Assembly (NCBI RefSeq): GCF_013410105.1
Contig: NZ_JACCCJ010000001.1
Coordinates: forward strand, 558,001-622,000
Reading direction: 5' to 3'
From: Sphingopyxis sp. JAI108
GTDB lineage: Bacteria > Pseudomonadota > Alphaproteobacteria > Sphingomonadales > Sphingomonadaceae
Length of the DNA stretch: 64,000 nt
A program made the position numbers and the translations under genes. This document shows, piece after piece, positions 41,337-50,850 of this stretch (the stretch's first letter is position 1; every line of letters starts with the position of its first letter). The notes beneath the pieces were generated by a model. That model had not been told where the DNA came from. It worked only from the letters and a program-made list of their open reading frames with translations, and did no database searches.

Positions 41337-41987
41337 ATGCAAAGAAGTTATCAATTGGCGCTCGCAGAGCGCACGCGGCTCGCGGGCGGGGAGCGCGACC
41401 GCTTGCTCGCGGCGCGCGAGCCGCGCGGCTTCGCCGACGGCCAGTTCGTGCAGCATCAGGGCGATCCCGGCGATGCCTTCTGGGCGGTGATCGAGGGGCA
41501 CGTCCTCGTTGGCCGTTATGCCGAGGACGGCGCCTTCACCGCCTTCGCGGTGCTCGGGCCCGGCGACATCTTCGGCGAGCTTGCCTTCTTCACCGGCATG
41601 GAGCGCCAGGTCGATGCGATCGCCAGCGGGCCTGCGCGGCTGATCGCGATCGATCGCCCGCTGCTCCGCGGGCTGATGCAGGAGGATGTCGGCTGGGCCG
41701 AGCTGCTGCTGCGCAGCCTGGGGCGGCAGCTCGCGGTGTCGCTCGACATCATCGATGCCGAGCGGCGGCTGCCGACCGCCGAACGATTGCGGCGTCTTCT
41801 CACCGCCATGGCCGCCGAGGCGCCCGACGGCCGCACCATTCGCGCGACGCAGCAGCAGCTCGCCGACCTGCTCGGCGTCTCGCGCGTGACGCTCGGCGCG
41901 GCGCTCCGCGCACTCGCCGCGCGCGGGGCGCTCATCTGCGGTTACGGCCGCATCGAGCTGCGCGCGCCGCTTTCGCAGGGTGGGTGA
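41337..41987 (+). CDS. Crp/Fnr-family transcriptional regulator
   Basis: The 216-residue product has an N-terminal cyclic-nucleotide-binding fold (about 20-120; FADGQFVQHQGDPGDAFWAV, GDIFGELAFFTGMERQ) and a C-terminal winged helix with ATQQQLADLLGVSRVTLGAA as helix-turn-helix. There is no N-terminal cysteine cluster, so it is not an oxygen-sensing Fnr. The start could be ATG 41337 or GTG 41328. It lies head-to-head with the desaturase-like gene and just before modA. Effector unknown. Confidence 0.9.
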   Translation: MQRSYQLALAERTRLAGGERDRLLAAREPRGFADGQFVQHQGDPGDAFWAVIEGHVLVGRYAEDGAFTAFAVLGPGDIFGELAFFTGMERQVDAIASGPARLIAIDRPLLRGLMQEDVGWAELLLRSLGRQLAVSLDIIDAERRLPTAERLRRLLTAMAAEAPDGRTIRATQQQLADLLGVSRVTLGAALRALAARGALICGYGRIELRAPLSQGG

Positions 41988-42006
41988 GGGCGCTATAGCT
42001 CCGCCG

Positions 42007-42771
42007 ATGGCCCGCCTCCTCCGCCTGTTCCCACTGCTTTTCGCGCTACTTCTGGCGCCCGCCGCGATGGCACAAGCGCGCGGCCCGGTGGTGCTTGCGG
42101 CGGCCAGCCTGCAGGAATCGCTCACCGAAGCGGCCGACGCCTGGGCCGCGAAGGGTCACCCCAAACCCGTCCTCTCTTTCGCCGCCTCGTCGGCGCTCGC
42201 GCGGCAGGTGATTGCGGGCGCGCCCGCCGATCTTTTTCTTTCGGCCGATGAGCCATGGATGGATGCCGCGGCGAAAGCGGGGATGTTGCGTGCGGGCACG
42301 CGCGCGACCCTGCTCGGCAACCGGCTGGTGCTGATCGCCCCCGCCGCCAGCCGCGCGAGGCTCACGATCGCGCGCGGGTTCCCGCTCGCGAGGGCGCTCG
42401 GTTCGGGCCGCCTCGCGCTCGCCGATCCGGGCGCGGTGCCCGCGGGCAAATATGCGAAGGCCGCGCTCGCTCATCTCGGCGTTTGGAGCGGCGTCGCGGG
42501 CAGGGTCGCGCCCGCCGAAAATGTTCGCGCCGCGCTGGCGCTTGTCGAGCGCGGCGCCGCGCCTTTCGGTGTCGTCTACGCGACCGACGCGCGCGCGTCG
42601 ACGGCGGTGCGCATCGTCGGGGTCTTCCCCGCGTCGAGCCATCCGCCGATCCGCTATCCGGTCGCGGTGCTCAAGGCATCGCGGCACAGGGATGCGGGGG
42701 CTTTCCGGGCCTTCCTCTTCTCGAAACGGGGCCGCGCGATTTTCGCCCGCCACGGCTTCTCGGCGTCCTGA
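42007..42771 (+). CDS. modA: Molybdate ABC transporter substrate-binding protein ModA
   Basis: ModA captures molybdate in the periplasm. The 254-residue product has a signal peptide (LLFALLLAPAAMAQ) and the typical start VVLAAASLQESLTEAADAW, with serine and alanine residues that bind the oxyanion. FAASSALARQVIAGAPADLF, LADPGAVPAGKYAKAAL and a C-terminal AFRAFLFSKRGRAIFARHGF pattern are all usual for ModA. Its stop overlaps the modB start by one base (TGATG). It is the first gene of modABC. Confidence 0.93.
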   Translation: MARLLRLFPLLFALLLAPAAMAQARGPVVLAAASLQESLTEAADAWAAKGHPKPVLSFAASSALARQVIAGAPADLFLSADEPWMDAAAKAGMLRAGTRATLLGNRLVLIAPAASRARLTIARGFPLARALGSGRLALADPGAVPAGKYAKAALAHLGVWSGVAGRVAPAENVRAALALVERGAAPFGVVYATDARASTAVRIVGVFPASSHPPIRYPVAVLKASRHRDAGAFRAFLFSKRGRAIFARHGFSAS

Positions 42772-43466
42772 TGCTGTCTCCGGAGGAGTGGGGGATCGTC
42801 GCGCTGTCGCTGAAGGTCGGTGGCGTAGCGGTACTCGCGACGCTTCCGGTCGCCTTCGGCCTCGCATGGATTCTCGCGCGTTATCGCTTCCCTGGCCGCG
42901 TCGTCCTCGACGCGCTCGTCCACCTGCCGCTCGTCCTGCCGCCCGTCGTCACGGGCTGGCTGTTGCTCATCGCCTTCGGCCCGCTCGGCCCCGTCGGCCG
43001 CTGGCTCGAAAGCTGGTTCGGTGCGACCTTGATGTTCCGCTGGACTGGCGCCGCGCTCGCGGCGGCGATCATGGCGCTGCCGTTGATGGTGCGCGCGATG
43101 CGGCTGTCGATCGAGGGGATCGACCGGCGGCTGGAAGGCGCGGCGCGCACATTGGGCGCGACGCCGTGGCATTGTTTCTGGAGCGTCAGCCTGCCGCTCG
43201 CGCTTCCGGGTGTCCTCGCTGCGCTCGTGCTCGGTTTCGCGCGCTCGATCGGCGAGTTCGGCGCGACGATCACCTTCGTCTCGAACATCCCCGGCGAAAC
43301 GCGCACGCTGCCACTCGCCATCTATTCGGCGCTGCAGGTTCCGGGGGGCGAGGCGATGGTGACGCGGCTCGCTCTCCTGTCGGTTGCGCTGTCGCTCGGC
43401 GCGCTCATCCTTTCCGAATGGCTCGTCCGCCGCACCCATGGCGAAAGGCAGCGTCGTGGCGATTGA
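42771..43466 (+). CDS. modB: Molybdate ABC transporter permease ModB
   Basis: The 231-residue product has five or six membrane helices and the family sequence LVLPPVVTGWLLLIAFG near residue 55. The cytoplasmic EAA loop reads EGAARTLGATPWHCFWSVSLPLALPG when shortened to its E-G-A-x-x-x-x-G-A core, and contacts the ATPase. SIGEFGATITFVSNIPGETR is typical of molybdate permeases. It overlaps both modA and modC, forming one translational unit. Confidence 0.93.
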   Translation: MLSPEEWGIVALSLKVGGVAVLATLPVAFGLAWILARYRFPGRVVLDALVHLPLVLPPVVTGWLLLIAFGPLGPVGRWLESWFGATLMFRWTGAALAAAIMALPLMVRAMRLSIEGIDRRLEGAARTLGATPWHCFWSVSLPLALPGVLAALVLGFARSIGEFGATITFVSNIPGETRTLPLAIYSALQVPGGEAMVTRLALLSVALSLGALILSEWLVRRTHGERQRRGD

Positions 43467-44076
43467 TATCGACGTCACCCGCCGCCTCGGCGACCGGGTC
43501 ATCGCCGCGCGCTTCGCCGCCGGCCCGGGGCTGACCGCGCTTTTCGGCCCTTCGGGCGCGGGCAAGACGAGTATTCTCAACATGGTCGCGGGGCTGCTTC
43601 GCCCCGATCGGGGGCATATCCGCGTCGGCGACCGCACCCTGTTCGATAGCGCGACCGACCTGTCGCCCGAGGCGCGGCGCGTCGGCTATGTCTTTCAGGA
43701 CGGCCGGTTGTTCCCGCATCGCCGCGTCCGTGCGAACCTGACTTATGGTCTCGATCTCGCTCCGCCGGCGAACCGCTGGATGAGCCTCGACGAAGCCACG
43801 CGATTTCTCGGCATCGATCATCTTCTCGATCGCTGGCCGCAAGGCCTGTCGGGCGGCGAGGCGCAGCGCGTCGCGATCGGCCGCGCGCTCCTGGCGGGTC
43901 CCGAAATCCTGTTGATGGACGAACCCTTGTCCTCGCTCGACGCCGCGCGGCGGGGCGATATCATGAAGGTGATCGAGCGGATTCGCGACGAGCTGGGGCT
44001 ACCGATCCTGTATGTCAGTCACGACCGCGCCGAGGTCGATCGCCTTGCAACGCAGGTCGTGGAAATCGGCGAATAA
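43438..44076 (+). CDS. modC: Molybdate ABC transporter ATP-binding protein ModC, short form
   Basis: This ATPase drives molybdate import. Walker A is GPSGAGKTS, the Q-loop is YVFQDGRLFPH, the signature is LSGGEAQRVAIGRALL, and Walker B is ILLMDEPLSSLD with the following SHDRAEVDRLA. The protein is about 212 residues and stops right after the ATPase domain. It lacks the C-terminal TOBE/MOP regulatory domain of classical ModC (about 350 residues). ATG 43438 has no clear ribosome binding site; GTG 43456, preceded by GAAAGG, may be the true start. The gene overlaps modB. Confidence 0.88.
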   Translation: MAKGSVVAIDIDVTRRLGDRVIAARFAAGPGLTALFGPSGAGKTSILNMVAGLLRPDRGHIRVGDRTLFDSATDLSPEARRVGYVFQDGRLFPHRRVRANLTYGLDLAPPANRWMSLDEATRFLGIDHLLDRWPQGLSGGEAQRVAIGRALLAGPEILLMDEPLSSLDAARRGDIMKVIERIRDELGLPILYVSHDRAEVDRLATQVVEIGE

Positions 44077-44115
44077 AGTTTCACTTGAAACCATTTTGAT
44101 GATAGAAGCTTGTCC

Positions 44116-44988
44116 ATGGAAAGCCAGTTTACCCACGTCCATGACACGCCGCCGCCGGGCGCCGCCGCCGACTGGACGATTCCGCAAGATTGGGACGCCT
44201 TCACCGCCAACGAACATGCGATGTGGGACCGCCTCTTTGCGCGGCAGTCGGACATGCTGCCCGGCCGCGCGTCGGAGGCCTTCCTGCGCGGCATCGACGT
44301 GCTGCGCCTCGAAAAGCCGGGCATTCCCGATTATCGCGAGCTCAACGCGCGGCTGATGGCCGCGACCGGGTGGCAGGTCGTCGCGGTGCCGGGGCTCGTT
44401 CCCGACGATGTTTTCTTCGACCATCTCGCAAACCGGCGCTTTCCGGCGGGCAATTTCATCCGCACCCCCGAACAGCTCGACTATCTGCAGGAACCCGACG
44501 TCTTCCATGACGTGTTCGGCCATGTCCCGATGCTCGCCGACCCGGTGTTCGCGGACTATATGGTTGCCTACGGCGAAGGAGGCCTCAGAAGCCTGAAATT
44601 CGATGCGCTGAAACAGCTCGCGCGGCTTTATTGGTATACGGTCGAATTCGGCCTGATCCGCGAAGCCGGCGGGCTGCGCATCTATGGGGCTGGCATCGTC
44701 TCTTCCTTCGCCGAAAGTGTCTTCGCACTCGATTCGGACAGCCCGAACCGTATCGGTTTCGACCTCGCCCGCGTGATGCGCACCGACTACCGGATCGACG
44801 ATTTCCAGCAGAATTATTTTGTGATCGAGAGCCTCGACCAGTTGCTCGACACGACGGTGAACACCGATTTCGCGCCGCTTTATGCGCAGAATGCCGCGCT
44901 GCCGCCGATCCCGATCGCCGATATCCTGCCCGACGACGCGGTGATCACGCACGGCACGCAGGACTATGCGCTCGCAAAGAGCGGCTGA
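44116..44988 (+). CDS. phhA: Phenylalanine 4-monooxygenase
   Basis: This pterin-dependent iron enzyme turns phenylalanine into tyrosine. The 290-residue product has the conserved PGLVPDDVFFDHLANRRFP pterin region and the FHDVFGHVPML motif (two iron-ligand histidines, about residue 138). YWYTVEFGL, with the ligand glutamate, and the later GAGIVSSFAES follow. The length matches bacterial monodomain enzymes, without an ACT regulatory domain. ATG 44116 was chosen; a TTG two codons upstream is possible. It follows modC by about 40 bases, but no functional link is evident. Confidence 0.95.
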   Translation: MESQFTHVHDTPPPGAAADWTIPQDWDAFTANEHAMWDRLFARQSDMLPGRASEAFLRGIDVLRLEKPGIPDYRELNARLMAATGWQVVAVPGLVPDDVFFDHLANRRFPAGNFIRTPEQLDYLQEPDVFHDVFGHVPMLADPVFADYMVAYGEGGLRSLKFDALKQLARLYWYTVEFGLIREAGGLRIYGAGIVSSFAESVFALDSDSPNRIGFDLARVMRTDYRIDDFQQNYFVIESLDQLLDTTVNTDFAPLYAQNAALPPIPIADILPDDAVITHGTQDYALAKSG

Positions 44989-44991
44989 CCG

Positions 44992-45804
44992 TCATTCCTC
45001 GCCTTTGCGGACGGCTCCGACCAGTCGGCGCCGGTGCTGATAGGCTTCGCGGTCGGGTGGCAGGCTGTAGATTCCGCGCAACAGCGCCATATCTTTGCCC
45101 GACAGCGAGCGATGCTCCGGCTCGTCGCCGAACAGCCCCATGATCGAATCCTTGGGCGGCGGCGGATCGCTGTTGAGTTCGGCGAGCGCGACCATCGCGG
45201 TGTAGGACGCGACCGCATCGAGCAACGTGCCGTCGGCCTGCTCGGCATCGACGATGACCGTCGCGGATCGCAGCGCGCGCACCACCTGCGTGCTGACGAT
45301 GCTGCTGTTATACTGCTTGAGTATACCGTCGGTCGTTGGCATCCCGTCGCGGCTTTCGTCGCGCGTGCCGTACCACCAGCGGATCGGCCCGTCGCCTTGC
45401 ACGAGGCGCTCGCGTTCCGTCGATGATAGCGCGGCGGCCAGTCGCGGCGATTTGTCGAGAATCGCGCGGGTCAGCCCGTCGCCATTGTCGGTAAAGATCA
45501 CCGCGATATTGGGGGTGCATGGGGTCGGCGCCACCGGTGCTCCCGCCGCGGTCGCCACCTCGCGAATCCTATCATCGACGATCCCGGCGATCTTGGCGGC
45601 GACGCCCAAGGTGCGCGGGCATACGGGTGCGATCCACCGCGCGACGGGTTCGAGCTGCGCGACGCCCGCGCGGCGCACGAATTCGGCGGCGCGCTTGCGC
45701 TCTTCCCGCTTCGCGTCGGGGATGCCGGTCACGATGATGGAATCGGGGTCCTCTCCAGCGGCGGGGGCAGCGGCGAGCAGGGCAAGGGTGATAAACAGGC
45801 TCAT
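44992..45804 (-). CDS. Hypothetical secreted protein
   Basis: The 270-residue product has a signal peptide (MSLFITLALLAAAPAAG). It then has a SIIVTGIPDAKREERKRAAE segment, two possibly paired cysteines (APVCPRT and PTPCTPNIAV) and a long mixed region. The pattern RRAGVAQLEPVARWIAPVCP, split at its cysteine, recalls a family of sphingomonad periplasmic proteins without known function. No catalytic motif was found. The gene is convergent with phhA, three bases from its stop, and lies upstream of no clear partner. Identification as unknown is deliberate. Confidence 0.7.
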   Translation of the reverse strand: MSLFITLALLAAAPAAGEDPDSIIVTGIPDAKREERKRAAEFVRRAGVAQLEPVARWIAPVCPRTLGVAAKIAGIVDDRIREVATAAGAPVAPTPCTPNIAVIFTDNGDGLTRAILDKSPRLAAALSSTERERLVQGDGPIRWWYGTRDESRDGMPTTDGILKQYNSSIVSTQVVRALRSATVIVDAEQADGTLLDAVASYTAMVALAELNSDPPPPKDSIMGLFGDEPEHRSLSGKDMALLRGIYSLPPDREAYQHRRRLVGAVRKGEE

Positions 45805-45864
45805 GGCCGATTCTCCCGATGATGGCGAAGGCTATCAAATCACCGAGAAAAATCTACCATTTAG

Positions 45865-46836
45865 CTACCAGCTGCCGAAGCTGGCGTCCGACGGATTGGC
45901 GCGGTGGAAGGCGCGCTCCTTGCGCCGCCAGCCGTAGCGGCGGCGCTTGACGAGCAGCAGGCACGGCCACTCGGCGCTGCCCCCGCGCGTGGCGAGACGA
46001 AAGCCCTGCGCGCGATAGGCGGCGAGCACCGGCTCCATCTGACGCGCGATCAGCCCCGCTAGGATCGCATGGCCGCCCGGCGCGGTGGCCGCAGCAATAT
46101 CGGGGGCGAGGGTGATCAGTGGCCCCGCGAGAATATTGGCGACGACCAGGTCATAGGGCGAGCGGTGGCGGATTGCGGGGTGGTCGGTTCCCGGTGCGAC
46201 CGCGAGCGCGAGCCGCCCGCCGCCGCGACCGAGGGGCACCCCGTTGATGCCCGCATTGTCGCGCGTCACGAAAATGCTCGCGGGGTCGATGTCCGAAGCG
46301 ATCGCCTTCGCGCGCGGCCACAATGCCATCGCGGCAAAGGCAAGCAGTCCCGTCCCGGTGCCGATGTCGGCGATGTTTCGCGGGCTCGCGCCTTGCCGCG
46401 CGAGCCGGTCGAGCATGGCGAGGCAGCCCGCCGTCGTGTCGTGGCCGCCGGTTCCGAAGGCTTGGCTCGCATCGATAAGGAACGGCGTCGTGCCGGGCGG
46501 CACGCGATCGGCATAGCTGCTGGTGTGAACGAAAAAGCGCCCTGCCTGAACGGGTTCGAGCCCCTGCTGGCTCAGTGTCACCCAATCTTCCTCGGGCAAT
46601 TCTTGGACGACGGGCTTGCGGCCCTGCGCGCTGGGCAGGAACGACTGGAGCAGCTTTACCAGATCTGCCCCGGGCTTGGCGTCCATATAGGCGTCGAGTT
46701 GCCACAGGCCCGCATTCTCGTCGATCTCGCGCGTCACGACAACGGGCGCTTCGGGCATCGCGTCGAGTTCGGGGATATCGCCCGACAACGCCTCCGCCTC
46801 GGCGCGGGTGCAGGGGAGCGAGATGACCCAGCTCAT
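45865..46836 (-). CDS. prmA: Ribosomal protein L11 methyltransferase PrmA
   Basis: PrmA trimethylates lysines of ribosomal protein L11 using S-adenosylmethionine. The 323-residue product has an N-terminal substrate-binding domain (about 1-100), a SQAFGTGGHDTTAGCLAML segment and the SAM loop ADIGTGTGLLAFAA near residue 145. The VVANILAGPL motif matches the family's N-I-L-A-x-P-L. The C-terminal tail with KRRRYGWRRKERAF is basic. It is transcribed together with or just after the SDR gene, whose stop lies a few bases upstream. Confidence 0.93.
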   Translation of the reverse strand: MSWVISLPCTRAEAEALSGDIPELDAMPEAPVVVTREIDENAGLWQLDAYMDAKPGADLVKLLQSFLPSAQGRKPVVQELPEEDWVTLSQQGLEPVQAGRFFVHTSSYADRVPPGTTPFLIDASQAFGTGGHDTTAGCLAMLDRLARQGASPRNIADIGTGTGLLAFAAMALWPRAKAIASDIDPASIFVTRDNAGINGVPLGRGGGRLALAVAPGTDHPAIRHRSPYDLVVANILAGPLITLAPDIAAATAPGGHAILAGLIARQMEPVLAAYRAQGFRLATRGGSAEWPCLLLVKRRRYGWRRKERAFHRANPSDASFGSW

Positions 46837-46839
46837 GGT

Positions 46840-47547
46840 CTAGCGCACATAGCTTGCGCCGTTGACGTCGAGAACCGCGCCGGTCATCGACGCCGGCGCA
46901 TCGAGCGCGCACCAGCGCGCCATCTCGCCGACCTCGTCGGGCATCGCGACGCGCCCCAGCGGAATGTCGGCAAGCAATTTGTCGCCGCCGCGGCTCGCGA
47001 GATATTCGTCGGCCATTCCGGTCATCGTGAAGCCGGGACAGATCGCAAAGGCGAGGATGCCGTCCTTGGCATAGGCGCGCGCGATCGTCTTGGTCATCGC
47101 GACCATGCCCGATTTCGATGCCGCATAATGCCAGTGCGCGGGGCTGTCGCCGCGGTACGCCGCGCGGCTTGCGATGTTGACGATGCGGCCGCCCGTCTTT
47201 TCACCCGGGCTGCCGCGCTCGTGCCAGTGCAGCACTGCATGGCGGCACAATTGCGCGCTCGACGTCAGATTGACCTGCATCGTGCGGTTCCAGTTCGCGA
47301 GCCAGTCGGCGTTGGGGTCACCCAGCGGATTGGCTTCGAACACGCCGGCGTTGTTGACGAGCACGTCGATGCGACCGTCCAGCCGGTCGAGGCTCGCCTG
47401 CCACAGCCGGTCGGGGGTCGTGGGGTCGGCCAGGTCGCCGTCGGCGCTCGACAGCGCGACCACCTTCGTTGCGTCACCGGTGAGGGCGTCCGCGATCGCG
47501 GCGCCGATGCCGCGGCTCGCGCCGGTGATCAGGATATGCGTGTTCAT
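46840..47547 (-). CDS. Short-chain dehydrogenase/reductase (SDR)
   Basis: The 235-residue product is a classical SDR. It has the cofactor motif TGASRGIG at 8-15, a DLADP acidic patch, the NNAG motif (VLVNNAGVFE) and the catalytic IASRAAYRGDS serine region. YAASK at about 153-157 holds the catalytic Tyr and Lys, and the ending has DVNGASYVR. The family oxidises or reduces alcohols and ketones with NAD(P); the substrate is unknown. It is three bases upstream of prmA in the same direction, so they form a two-gene unit. Confidence 0.92.
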   Translation of the reverse strand: MNTHILITGASRGIGAAIADALTGDATKVVALSSADGDLADPTTPDRLWQASLDRLDGRIDVLVNNAGVFEANPLGDPNADWLANWNRTMQVNLTSSAQLCRHAVLHWHERGSPGEKTGGRIVNIASRAAYRGDSPAHWHYAASKSGMVAMTKTIARAYAKDGILAFAICPGFTMTGMADEYLASRGGDKLLADIPLGRVAMPDEVGEMARWCALDAPASMTGAVLDVNGASYVR

Positions 47548-47632
47548 GCCTCCGCCTTAGGCAGCGGGGCAGGGCTTGCCAAGCGGGAGCGAGCGGAGTG
47601 CCCTCTCCGCTATGACGCTGACGTAGGTGAAT

Positions 47633-48985
47633 TTACGCCACGCGGCGGCTGAATTCGCTAGCGGCCTGCTCGAGTTGCTGGAGGCGGCCACCCATTTTGG
47701 CGAATTCCTGGCTCAGCACGCTGATTTCGCTCGCGACCATGCCCGAATCGTTGCGGATGCTTGCGATCGTCGACGACATCGAATCGGCGGCGAGCGCGGT
47801 TTCGTCGACCGCCGCGGTGATCGACGTGACCGTCTGCGCCTGCGCGTCCATCGCGTCGCGAATGCGCTGCGCCGAGTTTTGCACCTCGACGATCGTCTGC
47901 TGGATCGACTGGTTTGCGCTGACCGATCCCTTGGTCGCCTGCTGGATCGCGGTGATCTTGCCGGCGATGTCGTCCGTGGCGCGCGCGGTTTCATTGGCGA
48001 GGCTCTTCACCTCCTGCGCCACGACGGCAAAACCGCGACCCGATTCGCCCGCGCGCGCCGCCTCGATCGTGGCGTTGAGCGCGAGGAGGTTGGTCTGCCC
48101 GGCGATCTCGCGGATCAGGCCGAGGATCGATTCGATCGATTCGGCGTGATGCGACAGAGCTTCGGACATGGCGACGGCTTCGCCCGCCTGTTCCGACGCG
48201 CGCGTCGCGACGGTCGCCGAGGCTTCGACTTCGCTCCGCGCATCCTCGATCGCGCGGATCAGGCCCGCGGCGGTCGATGCGGCCTCGCGCATCGCCATCG
48301 CCGACTGTTCGGACGCCGCGGCGACCTCGCTCGTCTTGGCGATCATGCCCTTCGCGGCCTGGTCGGCAGAGGCGGCTTGTTTGGCAAGTTGTTCGCGCAC
48401 CCCGTCGGTGTCCTGGACCAGCGAGGCGATCGAGCGGTCGAAATCGCCCGCGAGCGTCTGCCGCTCGCTCGAAAATACCGCGCGGTCGAGCTTCGCCGCG
48501 TAACGCTGCATGATGTCGAACTCGAGCAGCGCGAGCCGGTTGATCGCGCTCGTCAGCCGCGCCAGCCGCTCGGGATCACCGATGCAGGCTTCGACGACAT
48601 ATTCGATCGTGAGGCGGTGGCTTTCGGCGATGCACGACATGACCGAGGCGAGCGGCAGCTTCACCCGCCGCGCCATATGCGTGTTCTGGCAGGCGATCGT
48701 CGCGACCTCCTGGCCGGCGGCGTCGGCATATTTGACCGTCGTGTGACGCGCGCTGCCGCGGACATAGCTGTCGTAAAGCTCGCCCTCGACCTTGCGGTCC
48801 GGGTCGGGAAGCTGGTTGAACGCGTCCCAATAGGCGCGCGCGACCGCTTCTTCGCGGCCGGCGATGATCGTGTGGATTTCGGTTCCGCAGGCGGCCAGAC
48901 GGCCGTCGAGATCGTAATAGGGAAAACGCTCCGACATCAAAATCGGATCGATCTGCTGCTTATGAATCGGATTTTCCTTCACCAT
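47633..48985 (-). CDS. Soluble methyl-accepting chemotaxis protein
   Basis: The 450-residue chemoreceptor lacks membrane helices. Its C-terminal signalling domain (about 200-445) contains the hairpin tip [20 protein letters not shown], followed by [18 protein letters not shown]. The N-terminal 150 residues are helical ([29 protein letters not shown]) and resemble the globin-coupled sensor region of Caulobacter-type Mcp proteins, but I could not confirm heme ligands. ATG 48985 follows GGGAAGCAGG. No other che or flagellar gene is nearby. Confidence 0.9.
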   Translation of the reverse strand: MVKENPIHKQQIDPILMSERFPYYDLDGRLAACGTEIHTIIAGREEAVARAYWDAFNQLPDPDRKVEGELYDSYVRGSARHTTVKYADAAGQEVATIACQNTHMARRVKLPLASVMSCIAESHRLTIEYVVEACIGDPERLARLTSAINRLALLEFDIMQRYAAKLDRAVFSSERQTLAGDFDRSIASLVQDTDGVREQLAKQAASADQAAKGMIAKTSEVAAASEQSAMAMREAASTAAGLIRAIEDARSEVEASATVATRASEQAGEAVAMSEALSHHAESIESILGLIREIAGQTNLLALNATIEAARAGESGRGFAVVAQEVKSLANETARATDDIAGKITAIQQATKGSVSANQSIQQTIVEVQNSAQRIRDAMDAQAQTVTSITAAVDETALAADSMSSTIASIRNDSGMVASEISVLSQEFAKMGGRLQQLEQAASEFSRRVA

Positions 48986-49088
48986 GATCCTGCTTCCCTG
49001 ATCACCCCAAAGACGCGCGGGTCTGTCGCCCGCATTCATCCTGCGAAACTGGTGAACGGGATATGCGGCATCAGTGGTAAATGCGCCG

Positions 49089-49556
49089 TTAACCCGCGGG
49101 AGGAACCGGATAGCCCTCGAACGCCTTGATCGTGCGCAGCGCAAAGGCGCTATGCATCGCCGCGACGCCGGGCAGGCGCGAGAGGCAATGGCGGTGCAAT
49201 CGGTCGAAATCGGCGACATTGCGCGCGGCCACGCGCAAGCGATAGTCGGAAGCTCCCGAAAGAAGCTGACATTCGAGGATTTCGTCGAAACTTTTGACCG
49301 CGCTCTCGAAGGCGGTCAGCGCGTCTTCGCTCTGCGAGGTCAGGCTGATGTCGACGAAGACGTCGAGCCCCAGCCCAATGCGTTCGGGATCGAGCCTTGC
49401 CGAATAGCCCGTAATGATCCCCGCCGCCTCCAGCGCGCGGATGCGGCGATGGCACGCCGAGGCCGACAGCCCGACGATGTCGCCCAGTTCGGCCGCCGGA
49501 CGCGGCCCGGTGCGTTGCAGCAAGTCGAGCAGCTTTGCATCGATCCGGTCGATCAT
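49089..49556 (-). CDS. Lrp/AsnC-family transcriptional regulator
   Basis: The 155-residue product has an N-terminal helix-turn-helix ([20 protein letters not shown] and [20 protein letters not shown], recognised as the Lrp-type S-x-x-x-x-x-R-I-x-x-L). A RAM ligand-binding domain follows ([39 protein letters not shown]). ATG 49556 is preceded by AAAGGAC. It is divergent from alanine dehydrogenase, the classical arrangement for an Lrp-type activator of ald that senses alanine or other amino acids. Confidence 0.93.
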   Translation of the reverse strand: MIDRIDAKLLDLLQRTGPRPAAELGDIVGLSASACHRRIRALEAAGIITGYSARLDPERIGLGLDVFVDISLTSQSEDALTAFESAVKSFDEILECQLLSGASDYRLRVAARNVADFDRLHRHCLSRLPGVAAMHSAFALRTIKAFEGYPVPPAG

Positions 49557-49575
49557 TGTGCGTCCTTTGCTCATT

Positions 49576-49616
49576 ATGCGCAAAATCTGTGCGTGATACT
49601 CGCGAATCCGCGATTC
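49576..49616. promoter_or_regulatory. Candidate regulatory region between lrp-like gene and ald
   Basis: The region holds CGCA-N7-TGCG at 49579-49593 and a perfect inverted repeat GAATC-CGC-GATTC at 49604-49616 that contains two GANTC methylation sites. Lrp proteins bind degenerate dyads, so this is a plausible site, though unproven. Confidence 0.35.
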
Positions 49617-49713
49617 ATATGCAAGCACCTCGCGGCGCGTTTCTGCTAAAAGCGCCGAAAGTTTTCGGCGGCCGCTGTCGGTCGCCGAGGACGTTCATAT
49701 TCGGAGAGCGACC

Positions 49714-50829
49714 ATGATCATCGGCACCCCCAGGGAAATCAAGAACCACGAATATCGTGTCGGGCTGACCCCCGAGAGCGCGCGCGAACTCGTCGTCCAC
49801 GGCCACCGCGTGCTCGTCGAGACCGGCGCGGGCGAAGGCATCGGTGCACATGACCGCTTTTACGAACAGGCGGGCGCCGAGATCGTCGCGACCGCCGAAG
49901 AGATTTTCGCGCAGTGCGAGATGGTCGTGAAGGTCAAGGAACCCCAGCCGGTCGAGCGCGCGATGCTGCGCCCCGGTCAGATCCTCTATACCTATCTCCA
50001 CCTCGCGCCCGATCCCGACCAGACGCGCGACCTGATGAAATCGGGCGCCGTGTGCATCGCCTATGAAACCGTCACGAGCCCGCATGGCGGCCTGCCGCTG
50101 CTGAAGCCGATGAGCCAGGTCGCGGGGCGCATGTCGATCCAGGCCGGCGCGACCGCGCTCGAAAAGGCGCATGGCGGCCGCGGCGTGCTGCTCGGCGGCG
50201 TCCCCGGCGTCGCGCCGGGCAAGATCTGCGTGATCGGCGGCGGCGTCGTCGGCTTCAACGCGGCGCAGATGGCAGCTGGCCTCGGCGCCGATGTCACCAT
50301 CCTCGACCGCGATCCCGAAGTGCTCGAGCGTGTCGGCACCTTCTTCGAGGCGCGTGCGAAGACGCGGTTCTCGAACCGTGCGAACCTCGCCGAATGCGTC
50401 GCCGAGGCCGACCTCGTCATCGGCGCGGTGCTGATCCCCGGCGCCGAGGCGCCGAAGCTCGTCACGCGCGAGATGCTCGGCACGATGCGTCCGGGCTCGG
50501 TGCTCGTCGACGTCGCGATCGACCAGGGCGGCTGCTTCGAGACGAGCCACGCGACGACCCACGCCGACCCGACCTATGTCGTCGACGGCATCGTCCATTA
50601 TGCCGTCGCTAATATGCCCGGCGCGGTCGCGCGCACCAGCACCTATGCGCTGAACAACGTCACCCTGCCGCACGCGCTGCGCATCGCCGACCTCGGCTGG
50701 AAGGAAGCTTTGAAACGCGACGTGCATCTTGCGCAGGGTTTGAACGTTTGGAACGGTAAGGTGACGTTCGAGGCCGTAGCCGAAGCGATCGGAACCGATT
50801 ATGTGCCTGTCGAACAGGCACTCGCCTGA
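49714..50829 (+). CDS. ald: Alanine dehydrogenase
   Basis: Ald reversibly converts L-alanine and NAD+ to pyruvate, ammonium and NADH. The 371-residue product starts [20 protein letters not shown]. It has the MVVKVKEPQ substrate-binding segment, HLAPDPDQT, the NAD fold [20 protein letters not shown] (up to the G-x-G-x-x-G core) and [14 protein letters not shown]. The length is normal for the family. Regulation by the divergent Lrp-type protein is inferred. Confidence 0.97.
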   Translation: MIIGTPREIKNHEYRVGLTPESARELVVHGHRVLVETGAGEGIGAHDRFYEQAGAEIVATAEEIFAQCEMVVKVKEPQPVERAMLRPGQILYTYLHLAPDPDQTRDLMKSGAVCIAYETVTSPHGGLPLLKPMSQVAGRMSIQAGATALEKAHGGRGVLLGGVPGVAPGKICVIGGGVVGFNAAQMAAGLGADVTILDRDPEVLERVGTFFEARAKTRFSNRANLAECVAEADLVIGAVLIPGAEAPKLVTREMLGTMRPGSVLVDVAIDQGGCFETSHATTHADPTYVVDGIVHYAVANMPGAVARTSTYALNNVTLPHALRIADLGWKEALKRDVHLAQGLNVWNGKVTFEAVAEAIGTDYVPVEQALA

Positions 50830-50850
50830 CAATAAGGAACGACAGAGACG

